64,000 bases of DNA from Eremophila alpestris peregrina (GCA_009792885.1 WMCF01000025.1:3947899-4011898), one strand, 5' to 3'. Positions 25,601 through 40,400 are shown, counted from the first letter of the stretch. Notes: a model not told the origin generated them from the letters alone. A program made the numbers and translations.

Positions 25601-28600
25601 ACAACCTCTGGAAGAGGCAGAATCCAAATGCAAACCAGGACAAAAGTATTATTAGCATTTTATCATAACATCTTAGTAACAGAAAAGCCTGGACTACAGA
25701 AAACTAGATCAAAGTTGGGTTGTATTTATAGAACCCATCACACAGAGAGAGGTTTCTCATTCACAACCTGGTTATGGCTCCAGCTCTCAAAGTGACCAAG
25801 TGAAATCAGGCACATGTATAAACAGGAACTGGGCAAGAGATGCTCTGAAACAACACTGTGATGCTTGAATTTAAAAAAGGTTTAGAGCTTTGAACTAGCT
25901 CTAAGGTGAAGAAAGATGTGCAACGTTCACTATTCAATGCAAAATCTCAGCAACAATTCTCACTTGGGATATAGCACATGCCAGAGGATACTATCACAAT
26001 GCAGCTTCCTGCAAGTCAAGAAACTCTTCTGCTCTTGAACTTCTCTTTATAGAAATTCATGGGGCATTGCAGGAACCTACCCCTGGCATCATAGCTAACA
26101 CCTCTGGAGCACACTACAAGGACACCCTACTGATTAGGCTGGCTGGACTCTGAAGGTCTGTTAACAACACTAATAGAAACTGTGCGACAAAACGCTCATT
26201 ACCCACTTAAAACGTACCTTTAAAAATGTTAAAGGCACGGATACAGAGAAGGTTATTCTAGAGGTGTAATTTTCAAAGTTAAAGGCAAGTACAGACAAGC
26301 CATGTATTTATTAGAATGTAACAAATATATAACCATGGGCTTCTATTAGGGTCTGCCTTCATCCAACACCAAGAAAAATGGGGAGATGGATTTTTCTCAG
26401 TTTGTTTGAAAAGGCTTTTCATGTGTCAAGACTGAGGTTTTAAATATTAAGTTTCACCTTGGCAAGCACTGTATTACAGTGGAGGTACAACAGCCTCTGA
26501 AGCAGGATTCTACCGTGGAAGTGCCTTACACATGCAGTACTACCAAGGACGTCTAATCCCTGAGAAAGTCTGCTTGGAATCACTACAGTCACCATTTTGC
26601 AAGAACCTGCACACACGATGCTGACCCAAAAGCCAAATGTGCTCCATAAAGGGCTCCAATCTATGCAAAGCAGGAATAAATGAAATGAGATCTCCACAAG
26701 CTACTTACAGACAACCTGAAACTCGCACACCATGGCTGTCATGGCAGACAAGTAGGGCAAAGACACTTTCGTTTTTGTCAACACAAGCACTGCTGCATGG
26801 GTTACTGGAACAAATCAGTAGCAACAAAACCCTCATGTTTGTGCACAAGGCTTGAGCAATACACCTACCACTAATGTTTATTGCACATTATTATTATTAC
26901 ACCTCCCAGGTTTGGGCTGGTTTTTTGTTGTCACTGTTGTTAGGGTTTTTTTTTTTAAGCAAAAGTTATAAAAGACAGACAAAAAGATGTATGTGAAAAT
27001 ACTATGACTGGTATGCATACAGGACCAGAGACTTGAGTCATGCTTGTTGTACGTGAAAAATGACTGCAATATGCAGCCTGTGTTCCACCAGCTAATGGAA
27101 CTATGAAAAGAGATGCTTTGTTTTTCATGAAGCATCCACGTAACTTCAGAATCTCTTTGTATAAAACCCCTTGCAAGACCAGAAGCTCAGAAGATACAGA
27201 TTTGATCATGCATTTATGAAAGGGAGAACATAAATTAAACCAGGATGCAGAAACAGATCTAAAATTAATTATTTCAAAACCTTTCCTGTACTATGAACAC
27301 AAACTACATCCTATGCTTGATCATTGACCTTGTGTCTTCACCAAAACTTTCTTTGACAAGCTCACACTAAAATAAAAACACATAAACAGCCTCTGCATTT
27401 TTCTAAGAAGAATTTATTACATGGAAACTTTGGTTAGTGATATGTCCAAGATCTTAATTAAAGAGAGACCAATCTGCTCAAAAGCGTGACCATTCCCACA
27501 GGAATGAGAAGAAATCCTTCTTATTGAAATAAGAGCAGAAAAATAAAAGGGAATTCATTCTTGTTTCTGGCAAGAACGGCATTTTCAAATCCCATTTGGT
27601 GTTGTAATTCTAATAGCTTCTTCTTTCAACACTACACTGAAGTACATGTTTAATCTTTTCAAGACTCTGGCTTTTTCATTGTCTTTAACAGATTGATACA
27701 CATATTAAACATGAGTACATCCATCAATACATGTATCCCTCCCTTTTTTTGTACATCCTACATAAGTTTGTCAAATAAAGGAACTTAACTGAGTAACAGA
27801 CTGATCTGGGAATTCAGAGATCTCTTAAACTGTGAAATCAAACCTGCTGCTACTCAATCAAATAATGTTCATGACCTAACATTTCAATCCCCACCCTTAT
27901 CTGACTGATACTAATTTTACACTGGCATCCAAAAAGGTCATTATTTCAGCTGGAAATCACCTAAGAAGATTTTATTTTTTTCTGGGAACTAAAGACATTT
28001 AACTCCTTTCTAACTAACACATACAACTTGAAACATTCCTACCTCTAGCATCACCATGAGTTCAGCTCCACAAGTCAACTTAAATGACCATTACTGGTCA
28101 GCACTCAAAGAAGATTCAGCATAAATAATTATTTTCATTGTTCCAGAACTTTGGGGCAAATGGGAGAATCTTTGCAAAGTGAGGCTCAACAGAGAGAATT
28201 GGGAATTGAAAGCAGCAAGCAATATTTCAGGGCTAACACCTACAAAGTGTTGCAAATATTTTTTTTTCTTTTTAATTACCAATTAATCATGTGATGTAAA
28301 TAACATGGATGTGTGATTTAATTTTCTTCCATTTTTCCCTCTGAATGTACTATAGTGTCATGATGCTTATCAATGAAATAAGACTACTAAGAAAACAGAG
28401 AGAACGTTTTTATCTAAAGCTGACTTCAACTGGTTACAATATGAGCTTACAGAACAATTTCCAGCCCATGTGTTTTTGTCATGTCAACGGTTTCCAAAGA
28501 TAATAAATGCTCTTCAGTATCGTGCCTGGCATAACTAAGCCTGTGAGCAGGCTGCTAAAATTATATAGAGAATGTACGAGTGAACTCTTCAAGCAGTTCT

Positions 28601-28675
28601 CTGATGACTTCAGCCCAAGAGCAGCACTCCAGCGAAACGGAGGGATTTGGGCAGGAATGCAGACTATACAATAGG
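25601..28675. other. Intron sequence without recognised genes
   Basis: AT-rich sequence between the CR1 cluster and the CpG-dense block. Short T run at 26946-26956 and polypurine stretches. Minus frames at 26440-27209 show nothing recognisable. Confidence 0.65.
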
Positions 28676-28790
28676 CAGCCATAAATAGAGACCAAACTTC
28701 GTCACCAGCAGCATCCTCAGCGCGTCTCCGTGTTACACTGCACGACGCCGGCTCTGCCTCGCCCAGCTCCGGCGAGCGCTCGCTGGGGTT
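28676..28790 (+). promoter_or_regulatory. CpG-dense block with upstream TATA-like box, candidate internal or antisense promoter
   Basis: A short stretch (about 28698-28786) carries roughly a dozen CpGs (CAGCGCGTCTCCG, CACGACGCCGG, CCGGCGAGCGCTCGCTG) inside an otherwise CpG-poor intron. On the plus strand, GCCATAAATAG (28678-28688) resembles a TATA box and also differs by one base from an SRF CArG box (CC-A/T6-GG). An initiator-like CCTCAGC follows about 37 bases later (A at 28719). Transcription from it would run antisense to FHOD3. CpG-dense promoters are often bidirectional, so a sense alternative FHOD3 start is also possible. No coding first exon is visible: on the minus strand an ATG near 28714 opens only a 16-codon frame. 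Confidence 0.35.
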
Positions 28791-29112
28791 GGCACAGCTC
28801 TGCTACAATCACTTCTATCTACAGCCCACTGCAAGAGCTCTGAGGTGGAGATAGATAGATATACATATAGGCTCTTTATCATTTTTTCCTACATTTTACT
28901 GGCAATTTTTAAGCCTTGGTGCATGGATGATTTGAAAAGGGCGCACAAACAGCAGTTAGGAAAAGCAAGGCTACTGACAAGCTTTAAGTTGTTGTTGCTC
29001 TGGGCTCTGCAGCATCCATGGAGAGTGATCCCTGTGCACTGGTCATGGCAGGGCTGATTCCTCATTAGCAATGATGTAATGTGCTTCGCAGGCAATCCTG
29101 CTAGAATTAGAC

Positions 29113-29156
29113 TATACACATATATATACACATGTGTGTGTGTGTATATATATACT
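29113..29156. repeat. Compound TA/CA/TG dinucleotide microsatellite
   Basis: Alternating purine-pyrimidine tract: ACACATATATATACACATG followed by TGTGTGTGTG and TATATATATAC. It is partly self-complementary. A GATA-type tetranucleotide (GAGATAGATAGATATAC) lies about 265 bases to the left, near 28848. Confidence 0.9.
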
Positions 29157-29420
29157 AGGAAATAAAATAAACGTATCAATTTAGCATAAGATAACATAGA
29201 GACGTAAAAAAAAAATATGTTGGGAAGCCACATTTACTGAAAACAAAAAAATTTGGAATCAAAAATAGATAAGCTTTTCCATACAAACAACTGCAGCCTT
29301 CAGGGAGGATTGCAATGCCGCTAAAACTTACAACATCACAACCTATTTGAACAGTACTTCACTTTTGAGAGAATATTATTTCCCTGAAGTTACAGTTCCT
29401 GCAATCAAGAAACTGTATAT

Positions 29421-29456
29421 TAATTTTAGCAGTTAATTAATTAACTGTTAAAATTA
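29421..29456. repeat. AT-rich inverted repeat (palindrome)
   Basis: Arms of 16 bases (TAATTTTAGCAGTTAA and TTAACTGTTAAAATTA) flank a TTAA centre. They are complementary except at one position, and the inner 16 bases (AGTTAATTAATTAACT) are perfect. It contains overlapping TTAATTAA homeodomain-type sites. It could form a hairpin, be a dimeric homeodomain site, or be neutral. Confidence 0.75.
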
Positions 29457-32400
29457 AGTAATAAATTAAGTAAAGTGAAATAAATAAAATCACTTCAGTC
29501 CCTGAAGCTCAGAGACTGAAGATGTGTTATCTACTTCAGATTGTGTGCAAAATACCAATTGTCCAGCTCCTGTGAAAAATACCTGATCAAGCTTAGGCAC
29601 CTTTTATACACAATTTACAGTGAAGCCTTAAACTGGGCATCCAAGGGGCACTCCAGACTTGTGAGATTTCATCTCAGGGCTGAATTCGACCCACTGCTGA
29701 CAAAAGGTTCAGAAAAGGCTTCCTCCCCTGACAACATGGTCTCCTTGACAATTTCTTAAAGGACTCAGAAATGCAACTTCTTGAATTTCAAAGCTTTCTC
29801 AGGTTTAGTCTTTCTGAAAGCTGATTTTAAAGGTCTGATCCAATGCTCAGGGAAGCAAGTGGAAAGACTCCAACAAACTTCAGTAGCCTGTGGATTGGGT
29901 TCTGCAGCTGGAAGAGCTATTCTTCATTAGGTTTTCCATTAAATAGAACACATACCATAAGAAGCATGTATAATATTACTGCTCAAAATGACACAATCAA
30001 AGAAGACATTAAGATAAAATTCCTACTCAGTTACATCCTTCCTTTGACTTTTAAAACATTCAAAAATATAAAATACATTCTGTTTTCCTTTACTCCTTTC
30101 CTTTTCTTCTTTAGCAAACATCTCCTCTTACTACTACCTCTTAAAAAAAATACAACCCACCCCTCCACAAAAAATATTAATTTAAATGAGTGTTATGCAA
30201 AAGTCAATATTGTACTTTCCAAAACTCATATTAATTGAAGGCAAGGTAAGGTGTCAAAACATAGAGAGGGCAATATTTGAAACCACTGACAAACTTAAAT
30301 TTCTTCCACCTTTTCTGAAGAATTACCAACTATGCTCATAAGCATCAAATGGTCAAAAGCAACCTGTCAGAAATATATTATTACAAGACAGCAGGACTGC
30401 CAAAACCTCATTTAAGTCGCTACAGCCTACAGAAATATTCCTCTTAAGGACTTTTCCACCTGCAGCTAAGAAAAATACTCTTTAAAAAAGCATGGGCTAC
30501 ACTGGTCTTTGCCTCCATCCAAAGAAATCAAGAGGAGTAACACCTAGACTTTATCCCACCACATACAGCTGTAAATATGACCCCACTGATCCCCTTCCTT
30601 CATGTAAAAATTTTAGACAGAAATCATCAAGCAGACCACCAGCAGGAACTGCAGTCCCAAGAAACATCTTCTTACTATATCTTTTATCAGAGAGAGTTAT
30701 GAGTACTTGTTCCACTTTATTAATTTTTGTCCAGTGCTAACACCAAAGCAACGAACAAGGAAGACTTTACAAATTATGTCACTGACTGAGTTTTTCTGTC
30801 TCCATTTAAAAACAACTGGAGCATTAATGGGCTTGTCTGTACAACATCCACAGGTAGGCTCACAAAACAGCAGTAGTCCACTTGCAAACAGAAATTGTTA
30901 TAAAACTCACCATTAATAAACCAAATGAACTTCAAGGAAGCGTTCATACAATTCTACTTTCAACCAATTTCATGTCTATGTGTTTTCAGTGATGATGTAA
31001 CTCCAGCACAAAGAAATGCAGCTTGCACGCTGATCCAAGTGCAGTATTTCTCAGGTTGCTGCCTTTTGTCCCTGGTGCAGTTAGGTGACTGCTCATGGGG
31101 CTTGGGCTTGAACAAAGCCAGCAGCACAAAGCCCCGACTACTCTTGGAGCTTTCCCACAGCCCCCTGTGCCAGGGAAGGCAAAGGCCTTTCAGGGGGTGC
31201 CCTGGGACTCCCACCGCCATTTGACATGCAAATGGCATCAAAGATCCTTCAATCACACCTCGAGGAGGGAAGATAAAGGCAGCAGTTCCCAGAGGAGCTT
31301 TGCTCCCAGAGCAGCATCCCTGCATCTCTTCAGGATGCTGGCACTGCTGCACACAAAGAAATCATCCTTGAGGTTATGTGAAGGACTTAAAGAAAGCAGC
31401 TGAGGGGAATTAGAGAGAGGTACTTCAGGCTACAATTGTTCTCCTCCAGAGTAACAAAATGGTATCTTAAAAACTTCACTTCTATCTTCTTATATACAAG
31501 CACACATTTGATAATTTCAGCATTTCCATTTTTAGAGACCTAACACAAATGCTAAAATTCACATCTGAATTACAGGCTCCAATTGCTTCTTGTATCTGTC
31601 CAGCTTCATGTGCTAATATTTTCCAACCAGTTTCAGTGGAAATCCAGCTCTGTAAAGCTATGCACCTTCACAGACCGCTAAGTCATCTCACAGGTAGCTT
31701 ACAAGGTTTTTAGAGTTTCTACTCTTATCTTCAACTCAAACAATTATTAAATCACTTTTATTATAAACACACCCAAAATCAAAACACATTTTTCCTCTCC
31801 AGTTTAATAAGACCATCTAAACCCAACTCTTTCAAACTGGAGGCTGAAAATTTAACCATTACTGAAATAAAAGTTGAGTAATTTTCAGATACCATCAAAA
31901 TACATAAACGTGTTCCCATGACTTGAACCAGAAGAACACCAGCTGATCCTTCTTTGTAAACTAAAGCTCTTCTGATTAGGTTGCTAAAAATTATATTGAT
32001 ATGTAAATAATTATTAAATATTATAATTACTACTGCCTTCAGAAATACAGGAATACATAGGAAAGAATCTAAGTTCACTAAACTCTGAAAGTTGGAAAAA
32101 CTTAAGGAAAATATGAGTGTGGAAGAGAAAGATTGGTGGGAGCAGAAATAGCATGCATGAACAGATCTTACCTACCAGAGTATCTAATGGAAAAAGAGCT
32201 TTCAGCTATTCTCATTTGCCACTATTTCTCATAGTAAATATTTTTTTTGTTTTTTTACTGTGCCTTAACTTTGAATTCATTTATTACTTTCATATCCTCT
32301 TTTCAGTCACGGAACAGAACGTGACATGCTACTAAGTAACATTAATGTCAGAATCAGATGGCAATACAAAATGTGACCCATTTCTTGGGATCAAACACTA

Positions 32401-34457
32401 AACAGCTTTCAAGGAACATATTTCTTCCTTGCTTCCTGTGCATCTTGAGAGAAAAACTGCTATCTTCATCTCAGTGGTATTGGTAAGAATAAAGATATGC
32501 AGAGAGCTAAGGAGAATCTGAACACATTAGAGACACATAGAGAACTCGATATAAAGTAATTGATAAAACCTCACCATGAAATTGATCCAATGGCATCTGA
32601 TCTTCTCATAAGAAATACATTAGTCAAAGAAACAAATCTGATATTTTTACTTTACAACACTCATGACAAGGGCTAACAAGTAGCTTGCCTATATTCTCTG
32701 TTACCAGCTAACCTTGCCTCCTTACAAACCACACTCCATGCCTGCATTTCTAAACACTTATTGCAAAATCACAAAAGCGTCTGTACTGATTTGGTGAACA
32801 GCTTGATATCATCCCAAATGTAATTTTCCCAATCCAGATGATAGTTATGGATAGTAACTGAAGGCATTGTTGTAAGAAGAATGCAGAAAGGATTCCTGTC
32901 TTAAAATCAGAAGCTGGTCATAAACTTAGGTAGTTTATTATTCCCTCACCCTGAATTTCAGCATAGCCATGGACTATATTTAAGTTTCCTCATCCAAGAC
33001 TTTGAAAAGACTACTGTGGAACTTGTATCATGTATTCAGCTTGAATGAAGCAAATGTAGGTTGGCTAAGGGTGTTTTTTGCTTATCTTTTGTTGCATCAC
33101 ATTTCAGCTTCCAGCTTTCCAAAAGCTTCTAGATTGCTGGACTTGGTCATCATATTAGCACTGTTAAGGTAATACTTAAAAGTAGTATTTTAAAGCTTCA
33201 AGTAAACTCACTAAAAATGAGAAATTCAAAGACCCTGACATTGTGCCTAGGCATCACAGTTTGCATATATTCCTGAAAGGAATACTCAATGTGAATGTGA
33301 ATTCACTCCACATTTTTAGTCATCAAATAAGCCCAAACACAGTCCAGAAAAAAACAAACAACACCCATCCCATCCCAGTAAAACTAGTATTGAAGTGTGC
33401 AAGAATGAAGCAGGTCCAGAAGCTAGGGGCACAGTCCTTTTTTTTACAACATCTAACTCATTTCAATACAATTTGCAGTTTCACTTTTATAGACAGTGCA
33501 AACCACACAACCTAAAAATTAAAACACTGAGGAGATGCAATAGTGGTATTTTTCAGAATAAAATACACAATAGTTGCGACATAGCTGTTTTTCCCATATG
33601 ACAAACTCCAACTCCACATAACACATACTCACTTGAAATGACAGGAGTGCTCAACTCAATAAAATCTCAAACCTCTGTTTGTATTATTGCACACTATGTA
33701 AAGAGAAATTCCACGGAGTCAAGAACAAAACCTTTATTCTCTCAAGTTTCTAAAGACAAGGAGCCAGAGTATAATTAAGAGTTGAATGGGTAGTACAGTA
33801 AGCATTCTCATGCACACATTGGAAATATTTAGTAAACACACAAAAATTACTATCAAAAGAAGGAAGAAAACTGAGAACTGTGAAGACTGCATTCTTCTTT
33901 ATGAAGAAGTATGCCACACAACATTCAGGTTTGAGCATTTTTCAATACTATGAAGCAGCAATTCTCTCTTGCAAGGTGCAAAATTATTGCAGTTTGGTGG
34001 CATGTCAACTCCACTGGGACCCTCGTCCAAGGAAGAGTAATTGCAGCACAAGAGTACACTGAGCACAACTGCTAAAGTCTGTTCATATGCTTAGGGTTAT
34101 TTATACACACCAGCACCCTGGGGATTAGACTCACAACACAGACCACTTGCAATCTCTCTGGGTAATTATATAGTGAAATGATGACAGCTAGTTCACTTGG
34201 AACATAGAAACTTTTGGGCATGTTCACTATAATTAACCAACATCCACTTCTGCCTTCTGACGTTAAACTGAAAACAAGTATCTTGCTCCAATTTTTTAAT
34301 GCTTTAATAATGAAGTTGATGTGAAAATAGAAACATAGAAAATAAATTTAGTGCGCTATTTTGAGAGATTTTTTGCTGCAACTCTCATGTTAATACAGAA
34401 AAATATACATAGTTATATCTATAGATATGCTATTGAATGCATGAAATTTTAACAGAA

Positions 34458-34481
34458 AAAATCTGGTTGAAAATCTGGTTG
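34458..34481. repeat. 12-bp tandem duplication
   Basis: AAAATCTGGTTG occurs twice in tandem. On the plus strand it is followed at once by TAGAAG|GTGAGTGC, a strong donor-like site, but no convincing plus-strand exon precedes it. Confidence 0.9.
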
Positions 34482-37400
34482 TAGAAGGTGAGTGCTTATA
34501 CATACCCAGGTTGCTTTTACACAGCACATTTCACATTTGGGAAACACCAGTTCTGAAATAACGCTCCAGTCCATGTACTTGCATTTCCAGTCATGCTGCT
34601 TAACCAGCAAACACAACCCACTGCCACAACCACTAGAAATAACAGTCTGGCATGGAAAGGTGCAGGATCTCCCTCTGGCCCAGAGCCTGACAACAGCCAC
34701 TGCCAGAAATGTAAATGAGCAAGACTTCTCTATTTCACTGAACCAATGGTACCACCTTGAACACAGCGATAGAACATTTTCTGGCCAATGGTAAATCACT
34801 ACCATATCCCCAGAAGGAAAGACATCAATGGCAGTACTTTGTTGAACAGCATTTCTTTTTAATTTGTTGTACAAGCGACACTGTTAGATGTGACAGGCTA
34901 GATGGAAAACTACAGCAAAGCATTTCCATCAGTTAAATTTCTGGAACCCCTCTTGACAGCTAAATTTGCCTTTGATAGCAGCTGGAGTTGTTTTGAAAGA
35001 AAAAAATCCCCAGCTTGCTCCCAACTAATAATTCATTGCTTTGTTTTACAGAGCAGTTTTGGTGTATGCTAACATATTCCTTCTTTTGGAGATAAATTAA
35101 AGCAGAAGTCATGATCCAAACACACAATAAATATGTTCTAACTCCTAAGGACAAAGTCCAAATCAATGACTGGTCTTTTATACAGCTGTGAGTGACACAC
35201 TAGGGTGAGAGAGTCCAGGGGCCAACTAAGTGCAATTTGAAGACTGAGTTGTATATATGTTACAGAATTAGAGGCCTACAACACCAATCATATCAGCGTC
35301 CACATTTGATCATACCTCACCAAATTACTCATTGATTTGTTCATAACTAGAATCTTGATTCTAGAGATCCACTTATGATCAAGTGGGAGTCAGAACTAAA
35401 AAAATCAAGCTTTTTAAAATAATATCTTTAGGTATGTCACATATATACTGTGAATAAAATCTCCTGCTTAGACACTCTCCAAAATTATTGATAGATCTCA
35501 AAATAGAGTAGGCCAAACTTTGCCTCAAAGTTCACAAAATCATGAACTTACATTTTCAATAAATCTAACAAACTGCTACTATCATCAGAATCAATCAAAG
35601 AATCTACTCTCACACCAATTTCATGACAAATCAAAACTAATTCAACTGCAGTATGCTGAAAAAAAATCCACTGTTCAAACTCTGTTATCACTTTAAGAAT
35701 ATGACAGTTTCCCACATGGTAAAATTAGCAGCTGAGGAAGCAGTCATTACAAAAAATATCAGAGATAGTATTATTGTTTAAAAAGAAATGTTTCAATAAC
35801 GTGCACAACCTCAATAATCTCTAAACAACAGCGGATTGCAAAGTTGCACTACGGAAAGCCTACAGATGCCTTTTTTGCCCAAACCTCTCTAGGACTCAGA
35901 AGTAAAGCAGCACAGACAACATGTTTCCCCATACCACAGAATGCTATGCCTGTTCCCATTTTCAGCAGTGCAACCAGAGGAGACCCAATCCAAGAGAGAT
36001 CAGTCTCTGCAACAGAGAGAACACATCTCAGCAAGGCCAGTTTTGTACTAGATACTGCTGACAGCTGTAATGCCAATGGCACCCCTCTGACAAAACTCTA
36101 GCATCCAGGAATAGCTTAAAATTTAAGCTACATTTTATTACTCACCAATGTAAAGACAAAAATCAAAATACGTATTATGGAATAAGCAATGTAACTAAGT
36201 GCAATGCTGACACTAAAAGAAATAAATATTCTCTACACTTCAATACAGAATTAACAACTGAAGGACAGCCCAACATATATTGAGTTACAGAAAAATACGT
36301 GAAAAAGCCTCCTGCTTCGGGGGACTGCCCATGCATCCCTCCTGTGCTCATCCAGATGATACTGGTAGACAAGTGCTTGTCAGCCCACCCGGAGCAGGAC
36401 CTTTTCCTGTTACTACCCCGCTGTGCATCAGAAAACAAGAATCATCCCTGCTTCCTACTTGAAACAAGCCTTTCAGACCTTCTGACCTCACTTCACCCCC
36501 ACAGACAGATTTGAGCCTGCACACCTCCTGCACGTGGCCTGAGCCACAGCACAGAGGGAGATTTAGGGATACAGACTGTCCCCACAGCTCCCAATAGCCA
36601 ATACACAGTCTCAGCCACCACACAGTCTATTGTCATCCATTACTGGCAACACCTGAAGGTCTCTTTGCCCCAAAGGATGATATGACACTCAAAACTGAAA
36701 CTTGGGCAGAGCTCTGCTCCTGAAAATAAAACACTGGGACACCACAGGGCAGTGCTGACTTCAGCTCAGGAAGGCAAGGACAGATGTTGATGCTGGGTTT
36801 TAGATACTGTTCAATCTTAACTCAGTTCTTTTAGATACAAAAGCTAAGCACAAGCTCTTATCAGATATTCCACAGCCCTCTGAGCTTTGAGAGAAGCTGT
36901 ACCTGGTGGGTTTCAGGGACTGTTAATAACATAATACAAAGGAAGAAAACAATCCCCTTTTGTATGCTGACCACCTGTAAAATCTGTTAACCCTCATGGC
37001 AGCTGTTCTATGTATAGGCTTGTGAGTGGTCACAAAGAATCAGCCTGTCAGAAAAGATATAAGACAACATCACTGCTGCATCCAACTTGAACTGTAATTG
37101 AACTTTCCTCCATCTTAATCTGGCTTTATTTACACAGAAATCTGATTTCCTTTGACAGACACATCAGCCCACTGGTATCCATCTAACTGCTTCTGCAAGG
37201 AATAAAATCTGATTGCCTACATTTGCTATCCAAACTCTAAGAAAGTAAAAGGGTTTCAAAGGAAAAAAAACCATAATATTAATTTAACTATTTATTTCTG
37301 CTCACTCTAATTCAGGATGCATTTCACTACTCTGAAAACCTAGTAAGGGAAGAAGCAATTTAGTTATAACAGGACTCTCTCTTGAACTTCAGTAACTAGC

Positions 37401-40400
37401 AGAGAATTAGAGTGCCTGATGTGTGGATCAACAAAAAACTATTTCCACAAAACTTAAGAGAATTTACCTATTAAATATTTACAGAAATGTCACATTGTTG
37501 TGGCACACCAGTATATAGCCACTGCAAATTCAGAAACTTATTGATTTTGAATAAGCAACAAGCTCTTTGGTCTCTATAAAAAAAGAGCAAACTATTTCAG
37601 AAAATGAAGATAAATCTTCACCTGTCATAAGGGTCTAGTGATCTACCATAAAGTTTGTCAAGGTTATGAAACAAATGATTCAGCAGATTTTATAAAATAA
37701 GATATATAAGATAATCAGAGTTGAGAAGTAGCAACACAAATATTAGAACATAGAAGTTACTTATTCCTTAGTTTTAGCTATAAGATTCTTTTATAGTTTA
37801 AAATTGGTTTTTTTTAAATTTATATTTATTAAGCTTTTAAAAATAAACAACCTAAACAGAGCAGCAAAATCAAACAGTAAAATTTATCTTCTAGAAGAAT
37901 CTCTCAAGAAGCTGAACCTGCTCATCTCAAGAGAAAAACCTCAAGCTGCTTTTAGAGAATGACAAAAAAAAAAGAGGCATGGACCCTTTCTCCTTCAAAT
38001 ACTGAGATTTAATTGACATACTAACTTCTTTCACTGCTTTTGCAAACAGGAGTACAGTACTTCTCATGATACTGAACATGGATGTACACATAACTGTGTG
38101 TACACACACACAGGTGTCTCTTTTTAACAGGTGATCTCTTTCTAAATATCACAATCCTTCCTGGAGGTGGATAAACACAAACATTACCTCAATGACCTTT
38201 TATTTTCTATCTGATCCCCAAAACATGATCCAACACCACTGTATCCTACAGCCAAAGGAACTGAATTTATAATACTGTAGTTGAAGTGTGTTTAGCACAG
38301 CAGCGTCACTATGCAGTTACTGCAGAGTAATGTGAAATTGAGTAAGAAGCTTTTATAAATAGAGCTTGAGGATCCCCTGTCCTGTGGAGCTTGATTTTTT
38401 TATTTGCTTTACTTTAAGCTGTTAAGACAGAAATAACATGGTCAGGGAAACAGCTGCTTGGAGACAACAGCAGAAGCTTGTGTGCCAGCCAGAGTGACTG
38501 TGCTTGTGCTGTCGAGGGTCCAAGAGGGCACTGAGTAGCGTGGTGTAACACACTCTGCTCTGGGATGCCGACTCCCAGGAGGAGGAGCAAGTGACAGCTC
38601 AACACACAGCAGGACACACACTGCCTGCCACACACAAAAGCAACCTCCTACAGGTTGCCACTCTGGTCACAGGAATGTTTCAAAGCTGGAGTCCAGCTCT
38701 TTAAAAATCTTTTCTCACCCCAGCCCCTGGAGGATGACTGAACATTTCCAGAGCATTTCCATAGAAAGGCAGCCCATAGCAGAAGCAAGGAGCCAGCCTA
38801 AAGGGGGCTGCAGAACACAGAACTGGCAGCACAGCCATAAAAAGATGGCCTTAACAGTGAAAATCAAGCTTTGGAGGAGTAAACGACCTTGTAATGCCTG
38901 TAACCATCAGTTTACAACACACTATTGTGCATTTCTCTCAGCCCCTTATTTAAGATTTCCACAGAAACCAGTTCTTTTAAAGGCTCTGTAAGGCATTTCG
39001 ATTAAAATAGAATACACATGGCTGTGTACATCTCCTGAAAAGGGACAATAGTGAGGAGATACAATGAGATAGGAGTCAGTGAGCTGCAAATATCTGAATA
39101 GAGAAAGTCATCATGTGACAAAAAATACTAGTGATACAACTAGGTAAAACCTAGATTGCAAAATCCTTAGCAATACTATCCATTTACATTTAATTCTAGA
39201 ATCACGTACACAATTTCACTAACTTTTATTTCAAGTAGTAATAAAGCATCTCACCTTCCCAATGTTGTAGCCATGTCTAGAATAGCTCATGAAGAAACAC
39301 ACAAATTATATTTTAAATATACTGTATCTCCACTCTTGGCTGATTTGCTATACCCAGGGACAATATATTTATTTATTCATTTATCTCGATTGAACTGTAG
39401 AGTATTTTGACTGGCAATTTTTTGTGTATCAACACAAAGAAGAAACAGATTTCTCTACTCCTGTAGATTGTGAATCTAACAGGGGGGAAGTGATGGGGAA
39501 TGGAGAAGGTAAAGAAAACAAATGAGGTTAACCTGAACTGAACCTCTGAGATAACACATAACCTATACAATGGTCACCTAGAGCTGCAAACAGAACGAGA
39601 AAGTCCACAATCCAATGCTTGGTAACTCAGGGACTTATGTTTTGATGTGGCATTTTTCCTGCTATAAACTGCCTGCTGGAGGTACTGGCAGTCACACATG
39701 GTTTACCTCCACAAGAAGTCCTTGGCCATAACCTCCTTTTGGAAAGATATTCAGTTGGATATGGTCTTGGACATCAACTCAGAAAAAAACTCAAACGTGG
39801 ATGCTCCTGCTAAAGCTTTTCTTGAGTCTTTATACTCAGTGGGATAATTTACAGCTTTTGGTAAGTACTGTCCCAAAAATAAAGGACAGAAGGGGAAGGA
39901 TTCAACAATGCAGTGTGTCAACCATCGTCTTTTAAGTTACAGAAAGGTAAGAAAGTTAAAATTACACCTGATAAATTGTTATTTTATGAGAATTTTCTCC
40001 CTAGCCCTAAATGTTGATGGAAGAAGCTGTTCTATCAGTCATCCTTAGAATCCTCTGAGTGACACTTTTGTCCCCGAACATCATCAGTACATTAGCGACA
40101 AGTCAGTCTGGTAAGTTTCGCCTCTTGTTAATATCACCTAATGCTTGTTTTTCTAAGACCCTACTCTTCACTGTTTATTTTTTTTAGCCAAACTTTAGCC
40201 ATCTGGTCTGCTGGGAGGCAAAAGCAGTCATGGAAAGATAAGAAAGGGAGAAATGGTTCAGTCATGGAAGAAAGAAACTTTACTTTATTCCTTTTCTCCT
40301 CTACCAGTAGCCAGAAAATTTAGCAACCAAAACAGAAAAACTTGGTGGTTTCTAACACATATTCTCTCCAGCACCTGAAGTTAAATCTGAGTTTGTCAAT

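Noticed and set aside
30960..31403. Overlapping frames of about 100-130 codons on both strands
   Set aside because: They arise from a GC-richer patch with few stops. Composition-driven residues and no family match.
34449..34874. Longest open frame in the window (141 codons, minus strand)
   Set aside because: No domain, no recognisable protein, no splice structure at its ends, and a long frame is open on the other strand as well, as expected for chance.
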